Of a DNA stretch of 64,000 bases, positions 29,017-39,562 are shown in pieces. The notes beneath the pieces were generated by a model. It did no database searches and had not been told where the DNA came from. It saw nothing but the letters and a program-made list of their open reading frames with translations. Position 1 is the first letter of the stretch. Every line of letters begins with the position of its first letter. The DNA comes from Chloroflexota bacterium (GTDB lineage Bacteria; Chloroflexota; Anaerolineae; Promineifilales; Promineifilaceae): NCBI GenBank assembly GCA_020628815.1, contig JAHDEN010000006.1, forward strand, positions 1 through 64,000, given 5' to 3'. The position numbers were made by a program, and so were the translations under genes.

Positions 29017-29865
29017 TTACTTTAAGGCATCTGCGTGAAAAGCGATGTGCTCGCCGATAAAAGATGCGATGAAGTAGAAGCTGTGGTCGTATGCAGCCCG
29101 GAGTCTGGCCTTGAGCGGGTAACCAATCTTTGAGCAGGTATTCACAAAAAGCTCGTAGTTAAGTTGCTCCACCAAAAAGCCGTCGGCGTCACCTTGGTCG
29201 ATCAACATCGGCATTTTCTCTGCCCCGTTTTGTACCAAATGATGTGCATCATACTCGAGCCATGCATCCCGATCATCTCCCAGATAGTTGCTGAACGCTT
29301 TCTCCCCCCATGGACATTGAGTAGGGGCGCAGATGGGTGCAAATGCGGATACCGATTTAAACCGGCCGGGATTTTTTAGTGCAATCGTCAATGCCCCATG
29401 TCCCCCCATCGAATGACCAAAGATGCTTTCTTTGCCTTTGATTGTGGGGAAGTTGGCCTGAACTGCCTCTGGCAGTTCGTTGACGATGTAGTCATACATG
29501 TTGTAATGGCCCGACCAAGGCTCTTGGGTAGCGTTCACATAGAAGCCAGCACCTGTGCCAAAGTCCCAATGGTCATCTTCCCCTTCGATACCGGCCCCAC
29601 GTGGGCTGGTATCCGGGACGACGAGCATAACGCCGTGCTCAGCCGCATAGCGCATTGCACCTGCTTTTGTGACAAAGTTTTCGTGAGTACAGGTTAATCC
29701 CGACAGCCAATACAAAACGGGTACCGGCCCCGTTTCCGCCTGTGGGGGCAGATAGACGGCGAAGGTCATTGGACAGGCGCAAGCGGCCGAATCGTGGGTG
29801 TATACCTCGAGCCAGCCGCCAAAGCTGCGGGTGTTTGATTTTTGTGTTAGTTCAGTATGTGACAT
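29017..29865 (-). CDS. fghA: S-formylglutathione hydrolase
   Basis: YWLSGLTCTHENFVTKAG, FGHSMGGHGAL, QGDADGFL. Confidence 0.95.
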   Translation of the reverse strand: MSHTELTQKSNTRSFGGWLEVYTHDSAACACPMTFAVYLPPQAETGPVPVLYWLSGLTCTHENFVTKAGAMRYAAEHGVMLVVPDTSPRGAGIEGEDDHWDFGTGAGFYVNATQEPWSGHYNMYDYIVNELPEAVQANFPTIKGKESIFGHSMGGHGALTIALKNPGRFKSVSAFAPICAPTQCPWGEKAFSNYLGDDRDAWLEYDAHHLVQNGAEKMPMLIDQGDADGFLVEQLNYELFVNTCSKIGYPLKARLRAAYDHSFYFIASFIGEHIAFHADALK

Positions 29866-29869
29866 GCAA

Positions 29870-29974
29870 AAGATAGAGATAGAGGATAGAGAGTGGTGCT
29901 AATGAAAATTTTGTCGCTAAAACAAAAAAGATTTCGGCCACTGCTCGCTATCCCTATCTCTTTTCTCTATCCTT
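29870..29974. repeat. Imperfect inverted repeat with simple-sequence arms between fghA and adhC
   Basis: AAAGATAGAGATAGAGGATAGAGAGTGG ... CCACTGCTCGCTATCCCTATCTCTTTTCTCTATCC. Confidence 0.6.
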
Positions 29975-29975
29975 T

Positions 29976-31118
<1,143 letters not shown>

Positions 31119-31172
31119 TTAACTCGTCCGGTCATATTTTCCCTGAAAAAACAGGTTGTGCCATGTCAAAAA

Positions 31173-31913
31173 TCAGACGTTCATCTCACTATCAGGTTTG
31201 TACTGATGGATGAGGGTGGCCAGTGCACTCACTTTCTCTGGGTCAAGCTCATAAAACGACCGGCTAATTCCGGTAGCGACTAAGAAGTAGTCAACCCACG
31301 GCAAAAACTGGTAGGCATTCTCGGCCGTTATGCCGCTGGCAATGGCCAACGGTTTGGGGTGGATGGCTTTTTTCATCGCCTTGATTTTGTCGATCTGAGC
31401 CACTTCTCCCGTGGCGACACCGCTTGTTGTCACAACGTCCATATACGTTTTGGCGATGGTCGCTGCCCGGCCAACGGCGCTCGTACTTACCGGCCGCTGA
31501 TATTTGAAAGCAACTCCACCAAAATACAACCCATCCCAGCCAGATTTAACCCGTGCCGCATTGATTAGAATCGCAGCAGGCTGAGCACCTTGGCGTTCAT
31601 CAATTTCAGCATTGTCGACCCAAACGGCCGAAACTTGAGGGGTAAGATGTTGAAAAACTTCAACTGCCGGTAGATCGAGGCAGTTCACTCCGATCAGCTT
31701 GTTTGGAAAGGTGGCCGCAACGGCCGAATGGATACGCAATAGGCCGGTGAATGATAGGTCACGCTCCCCAGCTTGGTTTTCATGGTTAACCAGAAAAACT
31801 CCATCACAGCCAGCCTGAAACGCGATGGCCGCATTGTCAACCGCTTGCTGTTCGTTCAGGACATGGATCACAGGGAAGAGCTTTTTGGGATGTTGCATAT
31901 TAAATTGCTCCAT
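31173..31913 (-). CDS. BtpA/SgcQ-like TIM-barrel family protein
   Basis: IGVNCLD, WDGLYFGGVAFKYQ, VVTTSGVATGEVAQIDKI, PLAIASGITAENA. Confidence 0.6.
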   Translation of the reverse strand: MEQFNMQHPKKLFPVIHVLNEQQAVDNAAIAFQAGCDGVFLVNHENQAGERDLSFTGLLRIHSAVAATFPNKLIGVNCLDLPAVEVFQHLTPQVSAVWVDNAEIDERQGAQPAAILINAARVKSGWDGLYFGGVAFKYQRPVSTSAVGRAATIAKTYMDVVTTSGVATGEVAQIDKIKAMKKAIHPKPLAIASGITAENAYQFLPWVDYFLVATGISRSFYELDPEKVSALATLIHQYKPDSEMNV

Positions 31914-32742
31914 AATGTTGGATTGTTTTTGCGGCTTGTTTTGCTCCAGCTTTTAGAGAATCTTGAATCGATGCACCTTGGAAGTAGGCGACGGTAAAGG
32001 CTGCTTGAAATGAATCTCCGCAGCCGGTTGTGTCAACAATCTTCGCAACCGGAATAGCTTGTTGATGCAAAAGCTCTGAATCTGCGATCGCCACACTCCC
32101 TTTGTCGCCCAGTGTAACCACAAATTGAACGGTTGGGTGCTGCTGCGCCAGTTGCAGAAACCGGTCTACTGTCGTTTGATCACCGCTAACAAAGGCTAAA
32201 TCGATATGTTTTAAATAGGGGATAATCTCATCATCCCGGCCGTTGTAATCAAACCAATCTCCAAAATCAACCACTTTTTTCCCGGCAAACGGTAAATCTC
32301 GAATCACCGCATTAAACGTTTCTTTGGTGTACGAAATATCAAAACGAGAAACCACAATGTCGTGCAGCTGTACAAATGCTAAATCGGCCGCAGATGGTTT
32401 GTAGTGGGCCAGAACGTGTTGATGATAGCTATTGGGTGGGAAAAAGCGCTCTCCGTTTTCGAGTACAACAATCTCACAATGGGCCGTTTTGCCTGGCACA
32501 ACAGAAATGTGAGACGTGTCGATCCCTTCTTGCTCTAGCTTCCCCAAAATCATCTCACCGTTGGTATCATTGCCCACAACGCTGACCATAGAAACGGTTT
32601 CGGCTCCGCACCGTTTGGCCTGCACCGCAAAATTGAGGGATATGCCCCCTACAAATGTTTGGTTGATGGCTGGGTAAAAGTCGGCCGTTGTCTCCCCTAC
32701 AGATACAAGTTTCAGCATCGGCTTAGGGGAGTCTGTTTTCAT
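31900..32742 (-). CDS. PfkB family carbohydrate kinase
   Basis: GGISLNFAVQAKRCGAETVSMVSVVGNDTNGE, VDTTGCGDSFQAAF. Confidence 0.9.
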   Translation of the reverse strand: MKTDSPKPMLKLVSVGETTADFYPAINQTFVGGISLNFAVQAKRCGAETVSMVSVVGNDTNGEMILGKLEQEGIDTSHISVVPGKTAHCEIVVLENGERFFPPNSYHQHVLAHYKPSAADLAFVQLHDIVVSRFDISYTKETFNAVIRDLPFAGKKVVDFGDWFDYNGRDDEIIPYLKHIDLAFVSGDQTTVDRFLQLAQQHPTVQFVVTLGDKGSVAIADSELLHQQAIPVAKIVDTTGCGDSFQAAFTVAYFQGASIQDSLKAGAKQAAKTIQHYGAI

Positions 32743-33196
32743 CTAACCAAGTTGCCAGTTTTTTTAAATCAGAGCTGAACTGTTCAAGCTCATCGGCCGA
32801 CCACGCTTCAAACCATTGGATAATATCTGGACCCAAATCCTTCATCACGCTCCCAATCGCTTGGTATCCGGCCGGGGTAATCGACACATACTTTTTCCGA
32901 GAATCCTGCTCATCTTTGCGGGTTTCAACCAGTCCCGACTTTGACAGCTTCTGCACAATTTTTGTGATCGCTGGCTGGTTAAGCTCTAACGCATTGGTTA
33001 AATCAGATACCGACTCGTTTTTGTCCTGATGTCGGGCCAAGTGGTTGAGAAGGGCGAATTGGGAATCAGTTAGTCCGCTGCGACTAAACAGCTTGTTCAT
33101 GCGTGATTCAAACAGCTGCGTAGTGATACTCATTTGAGTCGCAAATTTGACGAGTTGGTCTGGTGAAATCATGAATTTAGAAATAGGGGTTGACAA
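32723..33196 (-). CDS. MarR family transcriptional regulator
   Basis: SQFALLNHLARHQ..SVSDLTNALELNQPAITKIVQKLSKSGLVETRKDEQDSRKKYVSITPAG winged helix; exact start uncertain. Confidence 0.92.
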   Translation of the reverse strand: MSTPISKFMISPDQLVKFATQMSITTQLFESRMNKLFSRSGLTDSQFALLNHLARHQDKNESVSDLTNALELNQPAITKIVQKLSKSGLVETRKDEQDSRKKYVSITPAGYQAIGSVMKDLGPDIIQWFEAWSADELEQFSSDLKKLATWLDENRLP

Positions 33197-33232
33197 AGCA
33201 TTCCTGGGAATGCATATTGTATTCCAAGGAAT
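33190..33232 (+). promoter_or_regulatory. Promoter with two ATTCC-NN-GGAAT operator-like dyads
   Basis: TTGACA (33190-33195), 17-nt spacer, CATATT (33213-33218); dyads 33200-33211 and 33221-33232, 21 bp centre to centre. Confidence 0.65.
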
Positions 33233-33290
33233 TCAAATTGAGAATTCCTGCACACAAAAAATAAAAATAATTCACAAAAAGGATAATCTC

Positions 33291-33917
33291 ATGTTAAAAA
33301 AATTCTATCACACCATCACTCAAAAGACTTTAAGCCTGCACTGGGCTGCTCATTTAGCTTTGGCTGTAATTTCATTTGGACTATACCGAGGAACAAACAT
33401 TATTCTCGATGCGAGCTATGCGCGTTCAAAATTTCCGGTTCCATTTACTGAAGGGCAAACCAGCTTTGATGGAGCTCAAATTAAAGAATGGTACGGTTTC
33501 ATGATCGAGCAGGGGACATTGGGCATTTACTGGCAGACTCAGATTATCGATTTTACGTTTATCGCCTCGGTAATCGTTATGGGATTGTTGCTACCATCGT
33601 TTATAGCCCGCTTGCATAAAGACGGCTCTTGGCTACAGCGGATCACGATGTGGTGTACGGTAATTATGCCCTTAGGTGCAATGTTCGATGCGATCGAGAA
33701 TCTATTTTCGTTTGTGATGTTGGCCCGGCCGGAAACGTTCTCTAATTGGCTCGCCATCCCATATTCAACCTTTGCAGTTCTAAAATTTGCAGCATTGGGC
33801 ACATCGATCAGCTGGATTATGATCTCATTGGTTTTGGCTGGATTATTGGCAGCATGGCGCTGGATACGCCAGCCTAAAGCAAATTCGGCCGGACTTGGTC
33901 AAATCATTTCAGGCTAG
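33291..33917 (+). CDS. Membrane protein, hypothetical (divergent from MarR gene)
   Basis: Several hydrophobic helices; ATG 33291 after AAAAAGGA. Earlier TTG 33147 would run through the promoter. Confidence 0.7.
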   Translation: MLKKFYHTITQKTLSLHWAAHLALAVISFGLYRGTNIILDASYARSKFPVPFTEGQTSFDGAQIKEWYGFMIEQGTLGIYWQTQIIDFTFIASVIVMGLLLPSFIARLHKDGSWLQRITMWCTVIMPLGAMFDAIENLFSFVMLARPETFSNWLAIPYSTFAVLKFAALGTSISWIMISLVLAGLLAAWRWIRQPKANSAGLGQIISG

Positions 33918-33940
33918 TCTCAAACGAACCTTTGCTTTTC

Positions 33941-33967
33941 AAAAGGCGCACCCGGGTGCGCCTTTTT
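33941..33967. terminator. Bidirectional terminator
   Basis: AAAAGGCGCACCCGGGTGCGCCTTTTT perfect palindrome between convergent genes. Confidence 0.9.
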
Positions 33968-33991
33968 GTTTGTCACAGCAGGACCTTTTAA

Positions 33992-35662
33992 TTAATTCGA
34001 AGTCCAGTGTGATTTCGCTTTTTCGTAGGCAACATCCGCCACTTGTTTGCCCAAAATTCGGCCGTTTAGATCGCCTTCAGCAAAGTGAATGCCCCCATAA
34101 AGCCGAGAAAGCCCCGCTTCATCGGCGGCATCTTGAAACGTTTCCCATTGCAACACAATGACGCTAGAAGGGCTCTTTTCAAATAGATTGCCGTTAACCG
34201 GAACGATATGTTGACCGAGTAAGTCAGGCACCCCATCATGATTAAAATCTGAGTGGTATAGAACCGTTTCTCCATCATAATATCGGTTTGACCCAGTAAA
34301 GCGGGTGAACACTTCAGCCGCGGCTGCGCTAAAAGCAGAATGGCCAGAAACATATTCAGGGAATGGTGGTGTCACAAAATCTGACTGCTGGTATGGAGCC
34401 CATACCTCACCCAAAATCATTTGGGTTCCCCGGTTTGGTCCACCCCAAGCTTCAATCATTTCTCCTGAATATTTATGATGGATGGCAGAAACCGGCCGAA
34501 CATAGTCAAAATGCCGTTTCGCTTCCCACGCTGCAATGCCTGCATCAAACAAGGCACAGTTCAGCGAGAAATAAAATTTGATATCTTGATCCAAACTGTG
34601 ATGATCACGTTCTGAGATACCGTGCGCCAATGCGTTCCAATGCCCCGGAGGGGTTTCAGATCGTGGGCCATCTGCCCAATATTCAGCGATCACTTTGTGT
34701 TCATCGGTTAGATTTGCACTCAGAACGACAACTTCATCTAGCTGCATTTGGAAGATTGCGTCATTACTGCCCCGATTGCCTCGGGCATCGATGTAGGGTT
34801 CTTCAGAGCCGGGCAATGGCGGTGCAGGCGGCCGGTATTGGTTTCCAGACTCCAAAGCAAAGGGGGACACGGCACCCCAATGGGGGGTTGTAAATGTTTG
34901 ATCAAAAAAGGTGATCGGATCACCGAGTACGATGACCGGGTTGCTAAATTCATCGATTGCCACACCGGTTGGCACACGCAATGGTTGCCAGCGAGTTGGG
35001 TCGTAACCGGCCGTGCCGGGTAAATTCCTGTCTGGAGCATTGGTTGCGGTATAAGGCTCAGGCAAAAAATCAGAGGTCATGTCGACATAATCATTGTCTT
35101 CATTCGCACCATCAAACTTTCTTGAGTCAATCACAGATTGGGCCGCAAAAAGCCCCACATCTGTGGCGAGCATCGGTGAATTCACTTCAAAGTCTGGTTC
35201 GTACCCTTGAACCGCCAGCATGTGTGAAAAAGAGCCGGTGTTTTTCTCAAATTCAGGATACAAATGCACTAAAGTGTGATAAGCCGCCTGAGCAACGGCC
35301 GCTGTTTGATTTTCAACCGTTCGTTCCGATTCAACCCGCCGCATCCCATCCACCATAGCAACCGGCTCGGCCGTACCGTCATAGGCGGACCATGCATCAA
35401 ACATCGCCGTGTGCACCATAAAGAGCGATCTTGTAATCACTGTTGGCCTTGATGGATCTTGGCGGATCGCTGCTAGCGCAAGCTCGTTCCATTGCACAAC
35501 GATACTCGGCTGATAGGGTGTGTAATTCGTCTCTGCAGCAACATCTAAGGATGCACCTGGAGCAGCATCTTCGGCCGGCTGGCCAGCACAAGATGCAACC
35601 CAAAAAACAGAAACAATCAGAAGTAGAAAAGTAAAAATTTTTTTAAAATTTAGATTAACCAT
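33992..35662 (-). CDS. Vanadium-dependent haloperoxidase-like / PAP2-superfamily lipoprotein
   Basis: Lipobox VASCAG; FPEYVSGHSAFSAAAAEVFTRFTG motif; RVGGIHFAEGD-like region. Confidence 0.75.
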   Translation of the reverse strand: MVNLNFKKIFTFLLLIVSVFWVASCAGQPAEDAAPGASLDVAAETNYTPYQPSIVVQWNELALAAIRQDPSRPTVITRSLFMVHTAMFDAWSAYDGTAEPVAMVDGMRRVESERTVENQTAAVAQAAYHTLVHLYPEFEKNTGSFSHMLAVQGYEPDFEVNSPMLATDVGLFAAQSVIDSRKFDGANEDNDYVDMTSDFLPEPYTATNAPDRNLPGTAGYDPTRWQPLRVPTGVAIDEFSNPVIVLGDPITFFDQTFTTPHWGAVSPFALESGNQYRPPAPPLPGSEEPYIDARGNRGSNDAIFQMQLDEVVVLSANLTDEHKVIAEYWADGPRSETPPGHWNALAHGISERDHHSLDQDIKFYFSLNCALFDAGIAAWEAKRHFDYVRPVSAIHHKYSGEMIEAWGGPNRGTQMILGEVWAPYQQSDFVTPPFPEYVSGHSAFSAAAAEVFTRFTGSNRYYDGETVLYHSDFNHDGVPDLLGQHIVPVNGNLFEKSPSSVIVLQWETFQDAADEAGLSRLYGGIHFAEGDLNGRILGKQVADVAYEKAKSHWTSN

Positions 35663-35973
35663 AAGAATTTATTGAAATCTGTAACATTTGCCGCACCTCT
35701 TACGACTGCTGCCGTAGGGAGGTGACTAAATTAGTTTAAATTCTGAATTTTAGAAAAGCAATCAGATTTGTGATTTGTAAGTCTCTCGCCCAAATTAACG
35801 TACTCGGTACCCTCTTACATTCATCAGGAAATTTTTAAAAAAACGCCAAATGAACCTATATTAGTTTTATAGATCGGTTTTGACCGGTTTGTAATGAATA
35901 AATAGAAAAAAATAGTGATCTGCTATGGTGATAATGGGTGACCTTAATATCGATCTCAAGTAAAATTAAATCT

Positions 35974-38046
35974 ATGTCTCTCGCACGCATGCTCGCACCC
36001 AAGTCCGCAGTTTTTATTGGCGGAGAAGACCTTGTCCCAATCATTGAGTCTACTCGTCAAAACCGATTCTCAGGTGAATTGTTTGTTGTTAATCAAGTTG
36101 ATAAAACATTAGCCGGGATAGATTGTTATTCAACAGTCGAACAACTTCCCTCATCACCAGATTTAGCTTATGTAGATGGAGCCGGAAATACGATTGTAGA
36201 ACTGGTGCAAGCCTTAGCTGATAATCGTTGTGGTGGCGTAATTGTGAGCGGGGGGTTTGAACCGGATCTTGGTGAAAAATGGCAAAGAATTCGAGAGGCG
36301 GCCGGAGATATGCCGGTATTGGGGCCAAATTCTATGGGTTTTGCAAACTTTGCTGACCAGTCCGTTTTTATCCAAGGGCACATTGCAGAGTTTCAGGGGA
36401 CACCGAACGGCGTAGCTGCAATCGGATACGGATCATCTATTTCATCAGACTTTTTTATGGCTGATCGCTCTTTGCCGTTGACCTATGCGTTTGGAATGGG
36501 GGACCAAGCGGTATTAAAACCGGCCGATATTCTTGATCATGTCATCGATGACGACCGTGTATCTGCCATCTTTTTATATCTAGAATCTGTTTACGATGTG
36601 CCAGCACTTAGCAAGGCCGCTTTAAAAGCGGTCCGAAAAGGGCTGCCGGTAGTCGTTGTCAGAGGTGGACGAACCATCTCAGGCGGTCGTGCGGCTCATA
36701 CTCCGATCGAATCCCTTCAAGGGGAAGACGGCGCAATTACCGCTTTGTTTAACCGCCTCGGGTTTATCCAGTGCTCTACAACTGAAGAAGCGATTGAGAC
36801 GTTGAAGATGCTGATCTTCACCGGCCGTCCACTCGGCAGACGGTTAACCGTAAGCGCCAGCTCTTCTAGCTTTGCGGTTATGGGCGCTGATAAAGCTGAG
36901 TCAGTTGGGTTAACAATCGAAGAGATTTCTGAAGAACTTTCAAATGAACTTCAGCCTTTGCTACCCAAGAATACAACTCCTAATAACCCGCTGGTTCTTT
37001 CTCCAGAAAAACAATTGAACACAGCTGATGCGCGTGAAATTTTCAAAACACTTTTCAAGAATAATGCTGAACTTGCGGTTCAAATCATGTGCTTTCCGGC
37101 CGACAAATCTGTTGATCCGGCTGCGTGGATTGAGCTGGCAACCGCGTTTGCCCAAGAAGCGGCCGAGCAGCAGCTCCCCTGTGCCTTTGTAAATACGCTC
37201 CCCGAAACGCTACCCAAAGCGGTGCGCGAGCAGATGATTGAAAACGGCATGGCTCCGTTGCAGGGGCTTGCACACGGCATGCAGGCGATTATCAACGCAT
37301 TTAAATTTATCGACCAAGAGATTCGTCTGGCTCAGTTGCCATCAGCGGCCATTAAAATGCCAGAACCGATTACGATTCAAAAATACCTGCAGCTAGACGA
37401 GGCTCAGGGCAAGCAGGCGCTCAATCGCATCGGGATATGGGTTCCACAAGCTGTGGTTATTCAAGATGGCAGCACCATGGAGCTGGATGATTTGCGGTAT
37501 CCGGTTGTTGTTAAAGCACTTTCACCAAAACTAACTCACAAAACAGAATTAGGGGCTATCAAGCTAAACATCGCCAACGAGACACAAGCGCGTCAAGCGA
37601 TTTTTGACATGAACGGATGGGTAGAGTCTATTCAACCCACCGGGTTTTTGATTGAAGAAATGGTGATCGACGGGATCGGGGAACTGCTTATTGGTGTGCG
37701 TCATATCCCGACGATTGGTCAAGTGCTAACGATTGCGGTGGGCGGGATGAGTGTTGAACTCATCCAAGATGTTGCCACCTTGCTGTTGCCCACATCTAGC
37801 TCAGAAATCGAATATGCCTTGCGCAGCTTAAAGCTGTTTCCAATTTTTGAAGGCTGGCGGGGCAGACCGGCCGCTGATCTTGACGCGGTTGTTGAATCAA
37901 TCGCAACTGTCGCTACATATGCGGTTGCTCAGCGTCAGCGCCTATTTGCACTTGAAATCAATCCGCTCATCGTCAGACCTGCACCACACCCGCCCGTCGC
38001 CGTTGATGTTGTCTTGCAGCTGGGCGAGCAGATTTCCCTTGGATAA
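35974..38046 (+). CDS. NDP-forming acyl-CoA synthetase / acetate-CoA ligase family protein
   Basis: CoA-binding N-terminus (LAPKSAVFIGG), succinyl-CoA ligase-like core, ATP-grasp C-terminus (YPVVVKALSPKLTHKTELGAIKLNI). ORF extends upstream to 35938. Confidence 0.85.
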   Translation: MSLARMLAPKSAVFIGGEDLVPIIESTRQNRFSGELFVVNQVDKTLAGIDCYSTVEQLPSSPDLAYVDGAGNTIVELVQALADNRCGGVIVSGGFEPDLGEKWQRIREAAGDMPVLGPNSMGFANFADQSVFIQGHIAEFQGTPNGVAAIGYGSSISSDFFMADRSLPLTYAFGMGDQAVLKPADILDHVIDDDRVSAIFLYLESVYDVPALSKAALKAVRKGLPVVVVRGGRTISGGRAAHTPIESLQGEDGAITALFNRLGFIQCSTTEEAIETLKMLIFTGRPLGRRLTVSASSSSFAVMGADKAESVGLTIEEISEELSNELQPLLPKNTTPNNPLVLSPEKQLNTADAREIFKTLFKNNAELAVQIMCFPADKSVDPAAWIELATAFAQEAAEQQLPCAFVNTLPETLPKAVREQMIENGMAPLQGLAHGMQAIINAFKFIDQEIRLAQLPSAAIKMPEPITIQKYLQLDEAQGKQALNRIGIWVPQAVVIQDGSTMELDDLRYPVVVKALSPKLTHKTELGAIKLNIANETQARQAIFDMNGWVESIQPTGFLIEEMVIDGIGELLIGVRHIPTIGQVLTIAVGGMSVELIQDVATLLLPTSSSEIEYALRSLKLFPIFEGWRGRPAADLDAVVESIATVATYAVAQRQRLFALEINPLIVRPAPHPPVAVDVVLQLGEQISLG

Positions 38047-38113
38047 AAGCCTAGAATCAACTCTTATCCTATATGAAACCTATGCACCTTTTTAACATTG
38101 TTGTTAAAGTTGC

Positions 38114-39562
38114 ATGATGGAAAAAGCAAAGACAGATCCATCAACCTCCTCAAGAACTCAAAATCCAAACCAACTTTTATACAGCCTCATGATCCCCGGC
38201 ATTATCTTGCCCTTAGCTGGTTGGATGTTTTCGGTTTCAGTTCCGATTATCCGCTCTGAATTCCAAATCGAGGCCGACACCGCAGCATGGATTGTGACAG
38301 CTTTTTCATTGCCCTTTATGCTTATCATGCCGGTCTACGGCCGCTTAAGTGATGGGTTGGGAAAACGGCGCTTGCTTTTAATGGGGATAACCATCTATTC
38401 AATTGGAACATTTTTTGCTTTTCAATCAAACTCACTTCAATCTCTCATCATTGCGCGCATTGTTCAGGGGATAGGCATTGGGGGAACTTTACCACTTACT
38501 TTGGCGCTAATTACCGAAGTTTTTTCACCCGATGAACGTGGAAAAGCGATGGGGCTGTTCAGCACCGTTGGGCCGATAACGGGGGTTGTCGGTCCCATTC
38601 TGGCTGGGTATATCGTGGCCCGATGGGGGTGGCGCATGGCTTTTACGCCGCCACTTTTTGTGGGAATCCTGTCAATTGCGGCCGTTTATTTTTTGATACC
38701 GAGCAGTGGTAAAAAAATCGACTTTCAGTATCTTAAAAAGTTTGACTGGGGCGGCGTTGTGTTGCTGGCACTCTGTTTGACAGGGTTGTTGTTTTATCTC
38801 TCTAGTCGGCCGATAACCGGAGTAGATTCTCTGCAAGATTGGCGACTTTTGTTAGCCACCTTGGTCTTTGCCAGCCTGTTTGTTTGGTATGAGGGACGTC
38901 AGCTAAACCCGTTCATTCGTATAGGCATTTTGTCTAATCGTGCTCTTTCCTTTGGCTCAGCCTGTGCTTTGGTGCGCATGATTTTGCTCAGTGGTGGATT
39001 TGGCTTTCTCATGCCGCAATATCTTAATAGTGTGTATCAGCTAACGCCTGAACAAACAGGGTATTATCTTATGCTGAATCCGGCCGCGATGATTTTGTTT
39101 GTACGGCTTGGTGGGGGCTGGGCTGATCGAGTCGGCAGCCAGCGTATTACCATGACAGGCTTCTCGATCATCGGAATATCCCTATTCTGGATTACCCGTC
39201 TCCCTTTTGGCGATGTCGCTGACTTTCAACGCTGGACCATAGTCATCCCCATTATTTTGTTTGGGATAGGGGCCGGGCTTATGTTAGCCGCCTTGCATCG
39301 GGCCGCTCTAAACGATGTTTCTGAGGATGAGATGGGCTCAGCGTCTGGGATTTACAGCATGATCCGCTTTTTGGGTTCTGCGCTGGGGGCTGCAATTGGC
39401 GGGATTTTGTTGCAATATTTTGAAGGTCGTTACCCAGGAAATGCTAGTTTGGCATTCCAGTCTGTTTACACATGGTTTATCGCGTTTGCCGTCATCGGAT
39501 TTGGATTCTCGTCGCTGCTGCCGGGGGCTGCTAATTTGCCAGATGGGGGGCAAGCTGGATGA
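38114..39562 (+). CDS. MFS transporter (DHA2/EmrB-like)
   Basis: ADTAAWIVTAFSLPFMLIMPVYGRLSDGLGKRRLLLMG; 14-TM-like profile. Confidence 0.9.
   Translation: MMEKAKTDPSTSSRTQNPNQLLYSLMIPGIILPLAGWMFSVSVPIIRSEFQIEADTAAWIVTAFSLPFMLIMPVYGRLSDGLGKRRLLLMGITIYSIGTFFAFQSNSLQSLIIARIVQGIGIGGTLPLTLALITEVFSPDERGKAMGLFSTVGPITGVVGPILAGYIVARWGWRMAFTPPLFVGILSIAAVYFLIPSSGKKIDFQYLKKFDWGGVVLLALCLTGLLFYLSSRPITGVDSLQDWRLLLATLVFASLFVWYEGRQLNPFIRIGILSNRALSFGSACALVRMILLSGGFGFLMPQYLNSVYQLTPEQTGYYLMLNPAAMILFVRLGGGWADRVGSQRITMTGFSIIGISLFWITRLPFGDVADFQRWTIVIPIILFGIGAGLMLAALHRAALNDVSEDEMGSASGIYSMIRFLGSALGAAIGGILLQYFEGRYPGNASLAFQSVYTWFIAFAVIGFGFSSLLPGAANLPDGGQAG

Noticed and set aside
33147-33290. N-terminal extension of the membrane protein ORF
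   Set aside because: It runs through the promoter/operator region; ATG 33291 has a better ribosome-binding site.
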